Shown here in pieces: positions 1 to 8,500 of a stretch of 23,383 nt of DNA. The stretch lies in NCBI GenBank assembly GCA_021815935.1, contig JAKAZH010000004.1:1-23383 (forward strand). Direction: 5' to 3'. Under the pieces are notes generated by a model that was not told the DNA's origin, did no database searches, and saw nothing but the letters and a program-made list of their open reading frames with translations. The position numbers were made by a program, and so were the translations under genes. Within the stretch, counting starts at the first letter, position 1, and every line of letters starts with the position of its first letter. The stretch comes from Actinomycetes bacterium. GTDB taxonomy: Bacteria > Actinomycetota > Acidimicrobiia > Acidimicrobiales > Palsa-688.

Positions 1-878
1 CCCTCTATTGTGAAGACCAGGTCGTGTTCTTCCCATTTGAAAGCCATAGTGCGCTCCCCCTCCTGGCGGCCTTGGTGTGCCCGCAGAGCGGCGACGCACA
101 CTGATGGAAGAGGGATCGTGCGCCGACTGGTCTGGGATTTGGGCGGCTGAAGCGACCAGCCCCCGTCTCGGCGCTCTAGGGTGTGGCGGACAAATAGCCG
201 CCCGTTGTCGAAGTCTACGTCGCTCCACCGCAGGCCAAGCGCCTCACTCGGGCGCAGACCTACTGCAAGTGCCACCGTCCAAAACGCGGAAAGCCGGTCG
301 AGGGACGTTACCTGGAGGAGCTTCTTGACCTCGTCAGGGCTAAACGGGACCGCAGGAGGCCGCCGCACCTGAATCGGCTCCACAAGTGTCGCTACGTTAC
401 GGTCGACCATCCCCCACCGCAGCGCCACCCCGAGGGCCGCACGCAAGGTGGCGTGGATGTATTGCACGGTCCGGGGCGACAGCCCCTCTCGGCGCTTTGC
501 GTTGATGACGGCTTGCACGTCAGCGGGAGACAGCTTCGCGAGTGTCCGCCTCCCTATGAGGGGCAGCAGATGTCGATTTACGTTGACGGAGTATCCCTGC
601 CAGGTGGAGTGCCTCTTCGCCGGCTGCACCACGTCACTCAGCCATGTGGTGAGAAATGTCTCGACCGTCATCCGTTCATCGGTGACGGAATGCCCTCGTT
701 CGAGGCTGAGCGTCGTCTGGCGCAGTTTCGCCGCGACCTCGGCTTTGGTACGCCCGTAGATCGACTTTCGGACGCGGTAACCGTTTGGGCCGCCGGCGTC
801 CACTCGCGCCTCCCAGCGGCCATCGGGCCGTTGGCGCACGAGGCCCTCTCCATTCGCCCTGCGCATCCTCGAGCCCAT
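1..878 (-). CDS. int: Tyrosine (phage-type) site-specific recombinase / integrase, C-terminus cut by window edge
   Basis: Reading the minus strand from the ATG at 878 gives an uninterrupted frame of 292 codons running off the left edge. The N-terminus (RRANGEG, then GRWEARV) is the AP2-like arm-binding domain of actinobacterial integrases. Residues about 68-165 form the SAM-like core-binding domain (TVETFLTTWL, LSPRTVQYIH). The catalytic domain begins near 178, with the first catalytic Arg in GLRPSEALGLRW (R209) and the Lys in the PPKSQTSRRTIPL hairpin (K247). The HxxR and Tyr motifs would lie beyond the window, so activity cannot be judged. An in-frame TAG lies two codons upstream, so 878 is the earliest start; an AGAGGG ribosome site (889-894) sits 10 nt away. 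A second ATG at 866 is possible. It lies just downstream of the excisionase gene, as in integrative elements, where it would catalyse integration and excision. Confidence 0.9.
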   Translation of the reverse strand, partial: MGSRMRRANGEGLVRQRPDGRWEARVDAGGPNGYRVRKSIYGRTKAEVAAKLRQTTLSLERGHSVTDERMTVETFLTTWLSDVVQPAKRHSTWQGYSVNVNRHLLPLIGRRTLAKLSPADVQAVINAKRREGLSPRTVQYIHATLRAALGVALRWGMVDRNVATLVEPIQVRRPPAVPFSPDEVKKLLQVTSLDRLSAFWTVALAVGLRPSEALGLRWSDVDFDNGRLFVRHTLERRDGGWSLQPPKSQTSRRTIPLPSVCVAALRAHQGRQEGERTMAFKWEEHDLVFTIE

Positions 879-969
879 CTGCTAGGTGCCCTCTCCTCGT
901 CGGTCAACTACGACAGGGAGCGGGACACTCCGAGCGGCCAGCACAAGCCGATCGCACCCGGCGTACATC

Positions 970-1320
970 CTATGATGTCCGCGTGACGTAGCCATCACAT
1001 AGACGGTCAACGAGTCGATCGACGGCATCGACAGGCACACGGGCGCAGCGCCCGACGTGGACAGACTCGATATCCCCACGAGCAATGAGCTGGTACATCA
1101 TCGATCGGCCGACACCGAGGATGCGCCCGGCCTCAGCGATCGTCAAAAGACGACGTTCAGGCCTAGCCGGCTCAACCTTTGCCGTGGTTGCTGGATCGGG
1201 TCGGGTACCCCACACGGTCGTGCCGTCGGCTTCTGACAAAGCGACGAGGCCGACAGCCCGCAGCGCCGCCTCCAAGACACTGTCCGCGCCGCCATGCACG
1301 ATCACCGTGCGGGCGCTCAA
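970..1320 (-). CDS. xis: Excisionase-family HTH DNA-binding protein
   Basis: This is a 116-residue protein if translation starts at TTG 1320. I prefer that start because a perfect AAGGAGG (1327-1333) lies 6 nt upstream, while the frame further upstream overlaps another gene. Residues about 57-103 form an excisionase/MerR-like winged helix (HTH_17): LLTIAEAGRILGV, then SMMYQLIARGDIESVHVG, then VPVDAVDRLV. The first 50 residues are not recognised. Family knowledge: such proteins bend attachment-site DNA to drive excision with the integrase and can repress int. It lies 91 nt upstream of the integrase on the same strand. The TTG overlaps the TGA of the preceding membrane-protein gene, so expression is probably coupled. 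A purely regulatory role remains possible. Confidence 0.82.
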   Translation of the reverse strand: MSARTVIVHGGADSVLEAALRAVGLVALSEADGTTVWGTRPDPATTAKVEPARPERRLLTIAEAGRILGVGRSMMYQLIARGDIESVHVGRCARVPVDAVDRLVDRLCDGYVTRTS

Positions 1321-1649
1321 CGCCAACCTCCTTCCGGGTCGATGTCGCTCTCGTAGTTCCAGTCGGGGCCGCCCGAAGCGAAAGGCACCGGATCCACCGG
1401 CGGCGGGTCGGGACGCCGCCGGGTGCGGTAGATCGCCGCGGCCGCGCCGACCGGTATTACCAGCCCATGCCACGGGCTCCACGTCAGGTAGCTCGCAGCG
1501 AGGATCCACCCCGCCCGAGACCACCAGCCGTGCGACCACACGGTCGACTGACGCCACGCGACGCGCGCCACGGCGAGCGCCCACACAGCCAGATTGATCA
1601 ACGCCAAAGCGAAAGCGATGATGCTGTTACCAAGTGCAGCAGAGTACAT
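1317..1649 (-). CDS. Small membrane protein, unknown function
   Basis: A 110-residue protein starts at ATG 1649, seven nucleotides after a GGAGG (1657-1661). A longer frame upstream is less likely because this ribosome site fits the internal ATG. Hydrophobic stretches at about 6-30 (LGNSIIAFALALINLAVWAL) and 45-74 predict two or three membrane helices separated by a Trp- and Arg-rich turn. A charged, proline-rich, probably cytoplasmic tail follows (YRTRRRPDPPPVDP, ending DIDPEGGWR). I do not recognise a named family. Small membrane proteins often lie next to xis/int or rep genes in actinomycete integrative elements, so a role in element maintenance is a guess. Its TGA overlaps the TTG start of the excisionase (sequence TTGA), implying co-translation. 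Confidence 0.65.
   Translation of the reverse strand: MYSAALGNSIIAFALALINLAVWALAVARVAWRQSTVWSHGWWSRAGWILAASYLTWSPWHGLVIPVGAAAAIYRTRRRPDPPPVDPVPFASGGPDWNYESDIDPEGGWR
1327..1333 (-). promoter_or_regulatory. Ribosome binding site that sets the excisionase TTG start
   Basis: On the minus strand AAGGAGG lies 6 nt before TTG 1320, inside the end of the upstream membrane-protein gene. It is the strongest Shine-Dalgarno match near this gene and supports the unusual TTG start over the long upstream extension of the frame. Confidence 0.65.
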
Positions 1650-1710
1650 CCACACACCTCCAAGGATCAGTAGTCGACACTTCACCCCCACCCCTGTGTC
1701 ACAACACCCC

Positions 1711-1739
1711 GAAACGAAACACCCAGAAACGAAACACCC
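1711..1739. repeat. Tandem direct repeat, GAAACGAAACACCC twice with 15-bp period
   Basis: The 14-mer occurs at 1711-1724 and again, identical, at 1726-1739. It lies 62-90 bp upstream of the ATG of the leftward membrane protein-xis-int unit. Two A-rich 14-bp copies stand out in GC-rich surroundings and suggest a paired operator or a recombinase/excisionase arm-type site. The binding protein is unknown. Confidence 0.55.
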
Positions 1740-1966
1740 CCGATATTTCCGATCACGCGCCCGACGCCCGAGGGCTGACCACCAGCGAGCCCCAAGTTGC
1801 CCTGGCGCAGATCCACCGGACCGGCCCGCACCCCGCCATCTGGCCCCAGCAAAGGGTCGTGGTTGCTAACAGCGGGCCGGCGTCGCACGGGGGCACCCCG
1901 CTTCACGTCCGGTCGTAAAACCACTCACCTCCCAGCCGAATATGCACCAGGAGTGCCGACGTCGAA

Positions 1967-2071
1967 ATGGCAATCTTGGTCGGCTACGTCAACGCGCTCG
2001 GCGGTCGCCTCACCGCCACCGTCCAGGCAGGCGACCGCGTCTTCTGCGAAGATCCTGTTGTCGGCTTCTGA
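1967..2071 (+). CDS. Possible 34-residue ORF, perhaps a resolvase N-terminal remnant
   Basis: ATG 1967 opens a 34-codon frame beginning MAILVGYV and containing AGDRVFCED before the stop at 2071. The opening and the later segment faintly recall the first strand and the G-x-x-RVFxD segment of serine resolvases, with the catalytic region absent. An AGGAG lies upstream but 13 nt away, too far for a good ribosome site. It may be a decayed gene fragment or chance. Confidence 0.18.
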   Translation: MAILVGYVNALGGRLTATVQAGDRVFCEDPVVGF

Positions 2072-2161
2072 ACACCGTCGACAGCCTCAGGCATCCCCAG
2101 ACCCGCCGCGTCTCGCTGCGCGCTGACGCTCCTCGGCGCAATGCGACATGACGGGCGCCGG

Positions 2162-2174
2162 TAGTGTCAGGTGA
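2162..2174 (+). promoter_or_regulatory. Candidate -10 element for a leaderless methyltransferase transcript
   Basis: TAGTGT (2162-2167) fits the actinobacterial TANNNT -10 consensus and ends 7 nt before the A of ATG 2174. This is the spacing expected when transcription starts on the start codon itself. No ribosome site precedes the gene and no clear -35 is visible. Confidence 0.4.
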
Positions 2175-2824
2175 TGGTTGAGTCGCCGGCTTCACTCGAC
2201 ATTCGGGCGGCCTACGACACCGTCGCCGGCGACTACGCCCGGCTTCTCCCCGACCTTCGCGCCGAAACGTCCCTGGACCGGGCGATGCTGGCCACCTTCG
2301 CCGAGCTGACCCGCACGGCAGCCCTTGGACCTGTCGGCGATCTCGGCTGCGGCACCGGCCGCGTGGCAGCCCACCTGCACTCGCTCGGCGTGGACGTCTT
2401 CGGCGTCGACGTTTCCCCTGCCATGATCGCCGTAGCACGGCGAACCTACCCTCACCTACGCTTCGACACCGGATCGATCACCGACCTACAACTACCCGAC
2501 GCCTCCCTCGGCGGGGCCCTCGCCTGGTACTCGACCATCCACACCCCGCCACAACACCTGCGGGGCGTCTTCGCCGAGTTCGCCCGGGTCCTCGCGCCCG
2601 GCGGCTACCTGCTCGTCGGTTTCCACGTCGGACACGGGCAGCGGCCCATCACCCAAGCATACGGACACGCCGTGAGCTTCGACGCCTACGACATGACCGT
2701 AGAAGAAGTCGCCAAGATCGCGGCGCGGGCCGGCCTCACCATCCACACGAAACTACAACGATCCGCGCAAGGCCAGGAGAAGCGACCACAAGGCAGTCTC
2801 ATCGCGGCCAAACCCTCCACGTAG
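2174..2824 (+). CDS. Class I SAM-dependent methyltransferase (small-molecule type)
   Basis: A 216-residue protein from ATG 2174; GTG 2171 immediately upstream is an alternative. It has the Rossmann-fold methyltransferase core: motif I GDLGCGTG (about residues 55-62), motif II acidic strand end FGVDVSPAMI (76-85), the DxxLPDASL segment (104-112) and a post-core APGGYLLVGFHVG (141-153). This matches the Methyltransf_11/25 (UbiE/COQ5-like) family, whose members methylate small metabolites. The substrate cannot be inferred. It lacks the NPPY/DPPY or PC motifs of DNA methylases, so it is not the modification enzyme of the downstream cassette. The gene stands alone between the int/xis unit and the membrane regulator. 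Expression may be leaderless. Cargo or unrelated metabolic function are both possible. Confidence 0.85.
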   Translation: MVESPASLDIRAAYDTVAGDYARLLPDLRAETSLDRAMLATFAELTRTAALGPVGDLGCGTGRVAAHLHSLGVDVFGVDVSPAMIAVARRTYPHLRFDTGSITDLQLPDASLGGALAWYSTIHTPPQHLRGVFAEFARVLAPGGYLLVGFHVGHGQRPITQAYGHAVSFDAYDMTVEEVAKIAARAGLTIHTKLQRSAQGQEKRPQGSLIAAKPST

Positions 2825-2839
2825 CCGACCGGCGAACAG

Positions 2840-2851
2840 CGTTTCGAAACG
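2840..2851. repeat. 12-bp perfect palindrome CGTTTCGAAACG
   Basis: A self-complementary 12-mer lies 16 nt after the methyltransferase stop and about 180 nt before the membrane regulator gene. It could be an operator half of that gene's regulation or part of a weak terminator. No partner sequence identifies its binder. Confidence 0.3.
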
Positions 2852-3031
2852 GCGACCGGATCCGCACCGCTCGGAGGTGCCCACACCCCGGACTAGAGGA
2901 CCGGACGCGACAGCAAATATCCACGCCCCCTTCTCCTGTCAACTCCGACACAGCACCATCGCCGTCACGGCAGCACGGAAGGCAGAAAGTCATGCGCCGC
3001 GCGTCGGGTTGTCGTAGTATTCGCCGTCACG

Positions 3032-5344
3032 ATGGCCTCGACCCGAAGTCGGCTACGTCACAGGGGACGCTCGGCCGCCGCCGTGGTAGCGCTCGCCGTG
3101 TGCGCGGTCGCCGCAGTGTCCTTCCCTGCTGTCACCGCCGCCGCCAGCACCGCCGCCCCGTCGGTGACAGTGGCCGCTGACAGCGTGCGGGCCCTGAGCG
3201 ACCCGGGGACCACCCTCGCTGTACCCGCTGACGGTCGACTTCGCGGTTACCGCTTCGCCGGGCAGATCACAGGCGTCGCCACCGGGAGCCGCCTCGACAC
3301 TTCGGGCACCGTTCTCGCCGCTGGCCCCGGCCAGCAGCTGTGGGACTTCGGCCTCGAATGGTCAGCCGGCCCCGACAACTCAGGCAGCCCGCAACCAGTC
3401 ACCGCGACGCTGATCGTCGACGGCACCCGCATCGCCATCCCCACCAACGCTCCCAGCGGAAAGCAGTCAGCTGTGGCCGGATCGGCGCAGACAGCAACCG
3501 GCGCCAACGGCGCGCCGGGCTACTGGCTGGCGTCGGTACCCAGAACTGCGACAGACGTCGCCGTCGAACTCGCGTCGGCCGGCTACGCCCAGACGTTCTC
3601 CCTGACCCGCATGACCCGCGAAGGCCCCCAGCCGCCCGTCCTATACCGTGATCCCGCCTCCTGGCAGGTCCGCGAACCGCTCGCCGCCGAACACGACATA
3701 CCCACCCCCGACCCCGACGGCTACACCCCCAACGCCGTCCTACCAGTATCGCTATCCGGTGTCACCCTCACCTGGTTCGGCCCGGACCGACCCGGCGACA
3801 TACCCGCCGACCCACAACAAGCGTGGCTGATCCCCAAACTCAACAGCCTCACCTACACCAACAGCGGAACCGGTATGTGCTTCCCGTCCCTGCCCGGCTC
3901 CGACGTCACGCTCACCGTCCCAGGGGAACCGCCGATCCCCGCCACCACCTTCCCCGGGTTAGGCACCGACCGGCCCAGCTACGGGGCGTTCACCGACGGC
4001 TACGCATTCCAAGTGCCCGCCGACATCACCACCGCCACCCTCACCGTCACACCCGGCACCATGGCCGCCGCCACCGAGAACTGCGCCATCAACGTCACAG
4101 TCACCGCCACCGGATCGGCAGTGTTCCCCCTCAACATTCCCGGCGCCGCCTACCACACGCCCGCAGGCGCATCGGCCACGCCCGCAGCCATCCGGACCCT
4201 CACCGCCACCAGCCAACCTGGCACGCCGCCCGGCACGAAGCGCAACGCCTCCACCCCGGCCGCACGCGGCGGCTCCACCTTCCCGACCCTCGCCGTCGCC
4301 CTAATCCTCGTGATCCTCGCAGCCGGAGGAGCCGGCGCCACAAGCCTCATGAGGCGACGCCGCAAACCCGACCCGCCATCAAACGACCGCCGCCGGTCCG
4401 GCCCTACGCCAGACCCTAGTTGCGAACCCTACGCCGACGGCAGGACACGACAGTCGACCCGGCCCACCGACACCGACACCGACACCGCATCGGAACCTAT
4501 GCCACCTCGCATGCCAACCCAAACGCCTGCCCCGACTCCCTCTCAAACGCCGTCAACCCCGGCCCCACCAACCGCGTCCGTGCCGTCCCTTCTCCCTGAC
4601 TTCGATCCCGACGCCGCCGTAGAAGCCGACATCCCCACGGTGGAAATACTCGGTACGGTTCGAACGGCCGGCTGGCCGGCGTCGGAGGTTCCGACGTCAC
4701 GTCCGGTCCTCGAGCTCGCCGTGTTCCTTGCGCTGCACCCGGGCAGGGGCTACACCGCCGAAGCTCTACGCCAGCCGCTGTCAGGCGACGCGGACCAGCC
4801 GCTCAGCACGGAAAGTGTCCGCACCTACGCCAGCACCCTGCGCCGTATCCTCGGCGCTCGCCATGTTCCCGAAGGCGGCCGCGCCGGCTACAGCCTCCAA
4901 GAAGTGACCTCCGACTGGGGCCTGTTCACCCGACTCGCCGCCGCGGGGGATCCCCGCTCGCTCGCAGAAGCGCTCCGCCTCGTGCGGGGCCAGCCGCTCA
5001 GCGACGCCCCGGCCGGCACCCGCCGATGGGCCGACGAAGAGCTCCTCTGCTCACAGATCGAAGTCGCCGTCGCCGACACCGCAGCGTCGCTCGCCGCGAA
5101 AGCCTGCCAAGCCGGAGACGCCAACCTCGGCGCCTGGGCCGCCGAGCGCGGCCTGCGAGTCACACCCCAATCCCAGACACTCGGCTCTTGGGCGTTACGC
5201 GCCGCCGGAGCGCACCCCGACGCTGACAGCCTCGAACAAGCATGGCGCGACACCCTGCGCCGCTACACCCCCGACAACCCGCCCGCAGCCCTAACGGCCC
5301 TTTACCGCACCCTCGCCGGCCAGCGACCCCCGCCCAGCCGATAA
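3032..5344 (+). CDS. Membrane-anchored BTAD/SARP-like regulator with large exported N-terminal domain
   Basis: A 770-residue protein. Residues 1-37 look like a signal peptide (RLRHRGR, then an Ala/Val-rich core ending before AASTAAPS). Residues about 40-400 form an exported, beta-rich, Pro/Thr-rich domain of unknown family with two Cys (C283, C351) that could pair. A single membrane helix lies at about 417-440, followed by RRRRK, which fixes the C-terminus in the cytoplasm. A proline-rich linker (450-530, with repeated TDTDTD and PTPSQTP) precedes residues 535-765. These resemble the OmpR-like winged helix plus bacterial transcriptional activator (TPR-like) domain of SARP proteins: VEILGTVR, LELAVFLALHPG, STESVRTYASTLRRIL, then helical repeats. 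I infer a one-component sensor that binds DNA from the membrane, or an anchored scaffold. No LysM or catalytic motif is visible. No ribosome site precedes the ATG; TAGTAT at 3015-3020 may be a -10 giving a very short leader. Confidence 0.72.
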   Translation: MASTRSRLRHRGRSAAAVVALAVCAVAAVSFPAVTAAASTAAPSVTVAADSVRALSDPGTTLAVPADGRLRGYRFAGQITGVATGSRLDTSGTVLAAGPGQQLWDFGLEWSAGPDNSGSPQPVTATLIVDGTRIAIPTNAPSGKQSAVAGSAQTATGANGAPGYWLASVPRTATDVAVELASAGYAQTFSLTRMTREGPQPPVLYRDPASWQVREPLAAEHDIPTPDPDGYTPNAVLPVSLSGVTLTWFGPDRPGDIPADPQQAWLIPKLNSLTYTNSGTGMCFPSLPGSDVTLTVPGEPPIPATTFPGLGTDRPSYGAFTDGYAFQVPADITTATLTVTPGTMAAATENCAINVTVTATGSAVFPLNIPGAAYHTPAGASATPAAIRTLTATSQPGTPPGTKRNASTPAARGGSTFPTLAVALILVILAAGGAGATSLMRRRRKPDPPSNDRRRSGPTPDPSCEPYADGRTRQSTRPTDTDTDTASEPMPPRMPTQTPAPTPSQTPSTPAPPTASVPSLLPDFDPDAAVEADIPTVEILGTVRTAGWPASEVPTSRPVLELAVFLALHPGRGYTAEALRQPLSGDADQPLSTESVRTYASTLRRILGARHVPEGGRAGYSLQEVTSDWGLFTRLAAAGDPRSLAEALRLVRGQPLSDAPAGTRRWADEELLCSQIEVAVADTAASLAAKACQAGDANLGAWAAERGLRVTPQSQTLGSWALRAAGAHPDADSLEQAWRDTLRRYTPDNPPAALTALYRTLAGQRPPPSR

Positions 5345-5374
5345 GCAGACACCGGGCTGTCAGACACAGATCCG

Positions 5375-5393
5375 GCTATCAAGCGCTGATAGC
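5375..5393. terminator. Hairpin between convergent genes (7-bp stem)
   Basis: GCTATCA (5375-5381) and TGATAGC (5387-5393) are perfect inverted arms around AGCGC. It lies just after the stop of the membrane regulator, which converges on the helicase gene. With the next hairpin it could end transcription from the left. There is no U-tract. Confidence 0.4.
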
Positions 5394-5427
5394 GGGGCAT
5401 ACTTTGCGGAATACTTCACTTCGCAGC

Positions 5428-5451
5428 GGCACAGGGGCCGGTCCCTGTGCC
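5428..5451. terminator. Strong GC-rich hairpin, likely bidirectional terminator
   Basis: GGCACAGGG (5428-5436) pairs perfectly with CCCTGTGCC (5443-5451) across a 6-nt loop. It sits in the 167-nt gap between two converging genes: 84 nt after the regulator stop and 61 nt beyond the helicase stop. It lacks a U-tract, which is common for actinobacterial terminators. Confidence 0.55.
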
Positions 5452-5511
5452 ACCTCGCCCATTAGCGCTATCGACGTACGGTCAGGTGATGCCGGTCGGT
5501 AGTGGCAGCGG

Positions 5512-8500
5512 TCACCGCCCCGTGACGGGCAGATGCGTTTGCTCGTCGGGCGCGTGATCGGCGAGTTGGTCGAGGAGAGGTGAGCCCCATGTGAGAAGTT
5601 GGACGTCGGGGGCGAGCGCTAGCGCAAGGTCGCGTTCGAATGCGACGAGTCGCTCGCCTCCGGCTGTCTGCATCCGCCACACGCCCGGCCGGTCAGTCGT
5701 TTCGAGCCTCTCAGCTATACCGGGGATGGCCATCAGAGTTTCGTAGAAGTCTCCGAGGGTCTTTGCTTCGGGCCAAGTGACGCCACCTACTGGTGAGCCG
5801 TGCGTGTCGAGCGCTGCGAGGGTTCGCGCTCTGGCCTCATTCGCCGCCGCTATGACCTGTGCGACGGCCTCGTCCAAACCGAGTCGTTCGCCGTCGGATG
5901 CGAAGAGAGTAGCGGTGGGTTCGGAATTCAGTGCTCCTTCATGGTCGCAGTGGTCGGCCAGCGATGCTGACCGGATTACCTGCTCGACTTGGCCTAGCAC
6001 CGGCTGGGCGATCCCGACCACGGCGTTGAAGCCACCGAACGTCTTGATGAGTCGCCGGTATACGGTCGTTTCCACTGTTCCGTCGTAGAGAAGGTTGCTG
6101 ACCTCCACCCGGTGGTGGCCGCCAATGCGGTCGACACGGCCGATGCGCTGCTCAACGCGGGTGAAGTTCCATGGCAAGTCATAATTGACGAGGCGCCCGC
6201 AGGTCTGGAGGTTGAGGCCTTCGGAGAGGGTGTCGGTACCGACCAGCACCTTCACCCGCTTGGCCTCGGCGAAGAGATCCTTAGTCTGGCGTTTGGTTAG
6301 CTTCTCCCAGTCGCCAGTGGTTTGACTGCGGATGGTTCCGCCACCGGAGGCGTAGCCAATGATCCTGCCGTGGTATATGGCGTCCAGGCGGTCCCGGATG
6401 TACTCCATCGTGTCGGCGTACTGGGTGAAGACCAGGACGCTCTGATGGCCGCCTGCGAGCGCATCGTCGACGATCTTGTGAAGTCGCGTCATCTTGGTCT
6501 CATCGCCCGCCGCCACACGGCCAAGCGAGTCGGTGAGCCTGCGGAGATCATGGATTTCGTCGTCGAGCGCCCAAGCTTGGATAGCGTTGGTGATGTCGGG
6601 GGCTGACTCCTCGAGGATCGTGTCGTCTTCGGTCAAGAACGCCTTCGGGTCCAGTCGGCCTTCGAGGACGTCGATCCTGCGCCGTAGCGAACGCTCGATC
6701 GCTTGGAACGACGACGTGAGCCGGCGGCGGTAGACGGTGAGGATGAAACCGATAGCGTTCTTGGCTTGACCGGACGCCAGCTGTTGGGCCTGATCGTACT
6801 TGGTCCGTATGTAGTTCTGTACCTGGCAGTAGAGGGCTTCTTCGACCGCGCTCATCTCGACGAGCCAGTCGTCGACGAAGCGATCCGGGATGGTGGCATC
6901 CTCGGGCCAGATACCGGCTTTCCGGTATGCCCGAAGAGTGTCCCGGGTATTACGGAACACGCGGTCGCGCATCGGGTTGTTGGTGTATAGCCATGCGCTC
7001 ACAAGTGCTGCGAGTTCCGGCTTTTCTCCAACGGGACGGACCCACTGGGCGTTCGCCTGCGTCATGTCGCCGGTCGACTTGCACAACCGCTCGCGTATCA
7101 CGACTCGGGACTTCGAGCCGACCCCTGAGATTACGTTCACTCGATCCGGTCCTTTGACGTTGGTGAGAATCTCCTCGTCAAGGGCCCGGTTGGCCTCCGT
7201 AGCAGGATCGGAGAAGTTATCGCGGACCATGCGGGCCAGGAAATTCCACTGCCGGCTAGGCCAGTAGACGCTCAGCTCGCGAAAGTAGGCCTCGAACTTC
7301 TCCGCCGATTCCGCCCAGAAGCCGGGCAGGTCGAACAGCTCGATCAGGTCCCATGCTTCATGTGGATACATTTGCATTGGGGTCGCCGAGGCGAGATAGA
7401 GCGCTCGCCAGCCGTCGCGTTGGTGAAGCTCTTGAAGAAGGCTGAGTAACGTGTTCGGGGGCCCGTCAGATTTGCCGCCTCTGCGCCGCGCATGATGCGC
7501 TTCGTCGACCACCACCAAGTCCCAAGGGGCAGCGGCGAGAAGCTTGGGCAGTTGCTCCCCGCGCCTGGCGAGATGAGACGAGGCGAGAACGACCGGTTCC
7601 TTGGACGCCCACGGGTCCCCCGGTTTAGCTGGGGACTCTGTGCCGTCTGGCCACACCCAGTGACCGTCGGTCCAGCGGGGAACCCACAGCGCCACCTTCT
7701 CTGCTAACTCCTCTTGCCACTGCACGAGTACCGCGGCCGGCACCAGCAGCAGGGCGCGCTCCGCTTGACGGGAGAGCATCAATTCCCGCACTGTGAGCCC
7801 GATCTCGATCGTCTTGCCAAGCCCAACCTCATCGCCAAAGAGGTAGCCGCGTGGAAACGTCCTCACCGCCCTATCTATCACCGCCATTTGGTGCGGCAGG
7901 GGGAGAACACCAGCTGACATGACCCCGGTAAAAGGAAAGAGCGACGGCTGCTCGAGTAACTCCAGAATGTCGAGCGGGCCGACCGCATCAGCAGGTGAAG
8001 GCTTCGCGGTTGGGGTAATGACCGGTTCATCGCCTGCACGGTCCTGCTTGTATTCCGGGTCGGGACCGGCCGGAGCCTCGGTGACCTCAGCGACGCGTAG
8101 TAGACCGTCACGCACAGCCGCAGACAGAGGAATGATTGCCCATCCGGCGGAGTGCTCATCGTCCCAGTAGCGCTCGAAACGGCCGACCAGGTCGGTGCCA
8201 TTCCAGCCCCATGCCGGGGACCACTCCGGGAAGACGCTGAAGGACTCCGAGTTGGCCATCCAGCCATGCAAGGAGTCATTGTTGGAGCCGATGAACGCGA
8301 CGTGCCGTCCTTCGTGGTCGGTGAAGATCCCGAACTTGTCGTGGAAGTAGTCGTCGGTCTCAGTCGCAGGGATAAGACTTCCGTCAGGTCGTCGCGGCAC
8401 GCCGACCTTGATCTGGAGGCGTCCCTGCCGGGCGAGCCACGCCAGCAGATTCAGTCGGTAGGAGCGGACCTCATCGAGGTCGCTCCACAGATCACCCGCC

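Larger units (their letters stand above)
1650..2173. other. Intergenic region between the int/xis leftward unit and the rightward methyltransferase
   Basis: About 520 nt with no convincing gene. It must hold the leftward promoter for the membrane protein-xis-int unit and the rightward promoter for the methyltransferase. Visible structure: a 15-bp-period direct repeat at 1711-1739, a possible 34-codon plus-strand ORF at 1967-2071, and a TAGTGT hexamer just before the methyltransferase start. Other open frames here lack ribosome sites and recognisable protein character. Confidence 0.6.

Noticed and set aside
1682..1924. 80-residue minus-strand ORF upstream of the membrane protein
   Set aside because: There is no ribosome site, composition is low-complexity, and it crosses the direct repeat.
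2174..2824. DNA modification methylase role for the small methyltransferase
   Set aside because: It has only the small-molecule Rossmann methyltransferase core and no NPPY/DPPY or PC catalytic motif.
1710..2851. Shared CGAAACG core between the direct repeat (1711-1739) and the palindrome (2840-2851)
   Set aside because: The 7-mer also occurs inside several unrelated genes, for example near 12357, 14129 and 21217, so sharing it is not significant.
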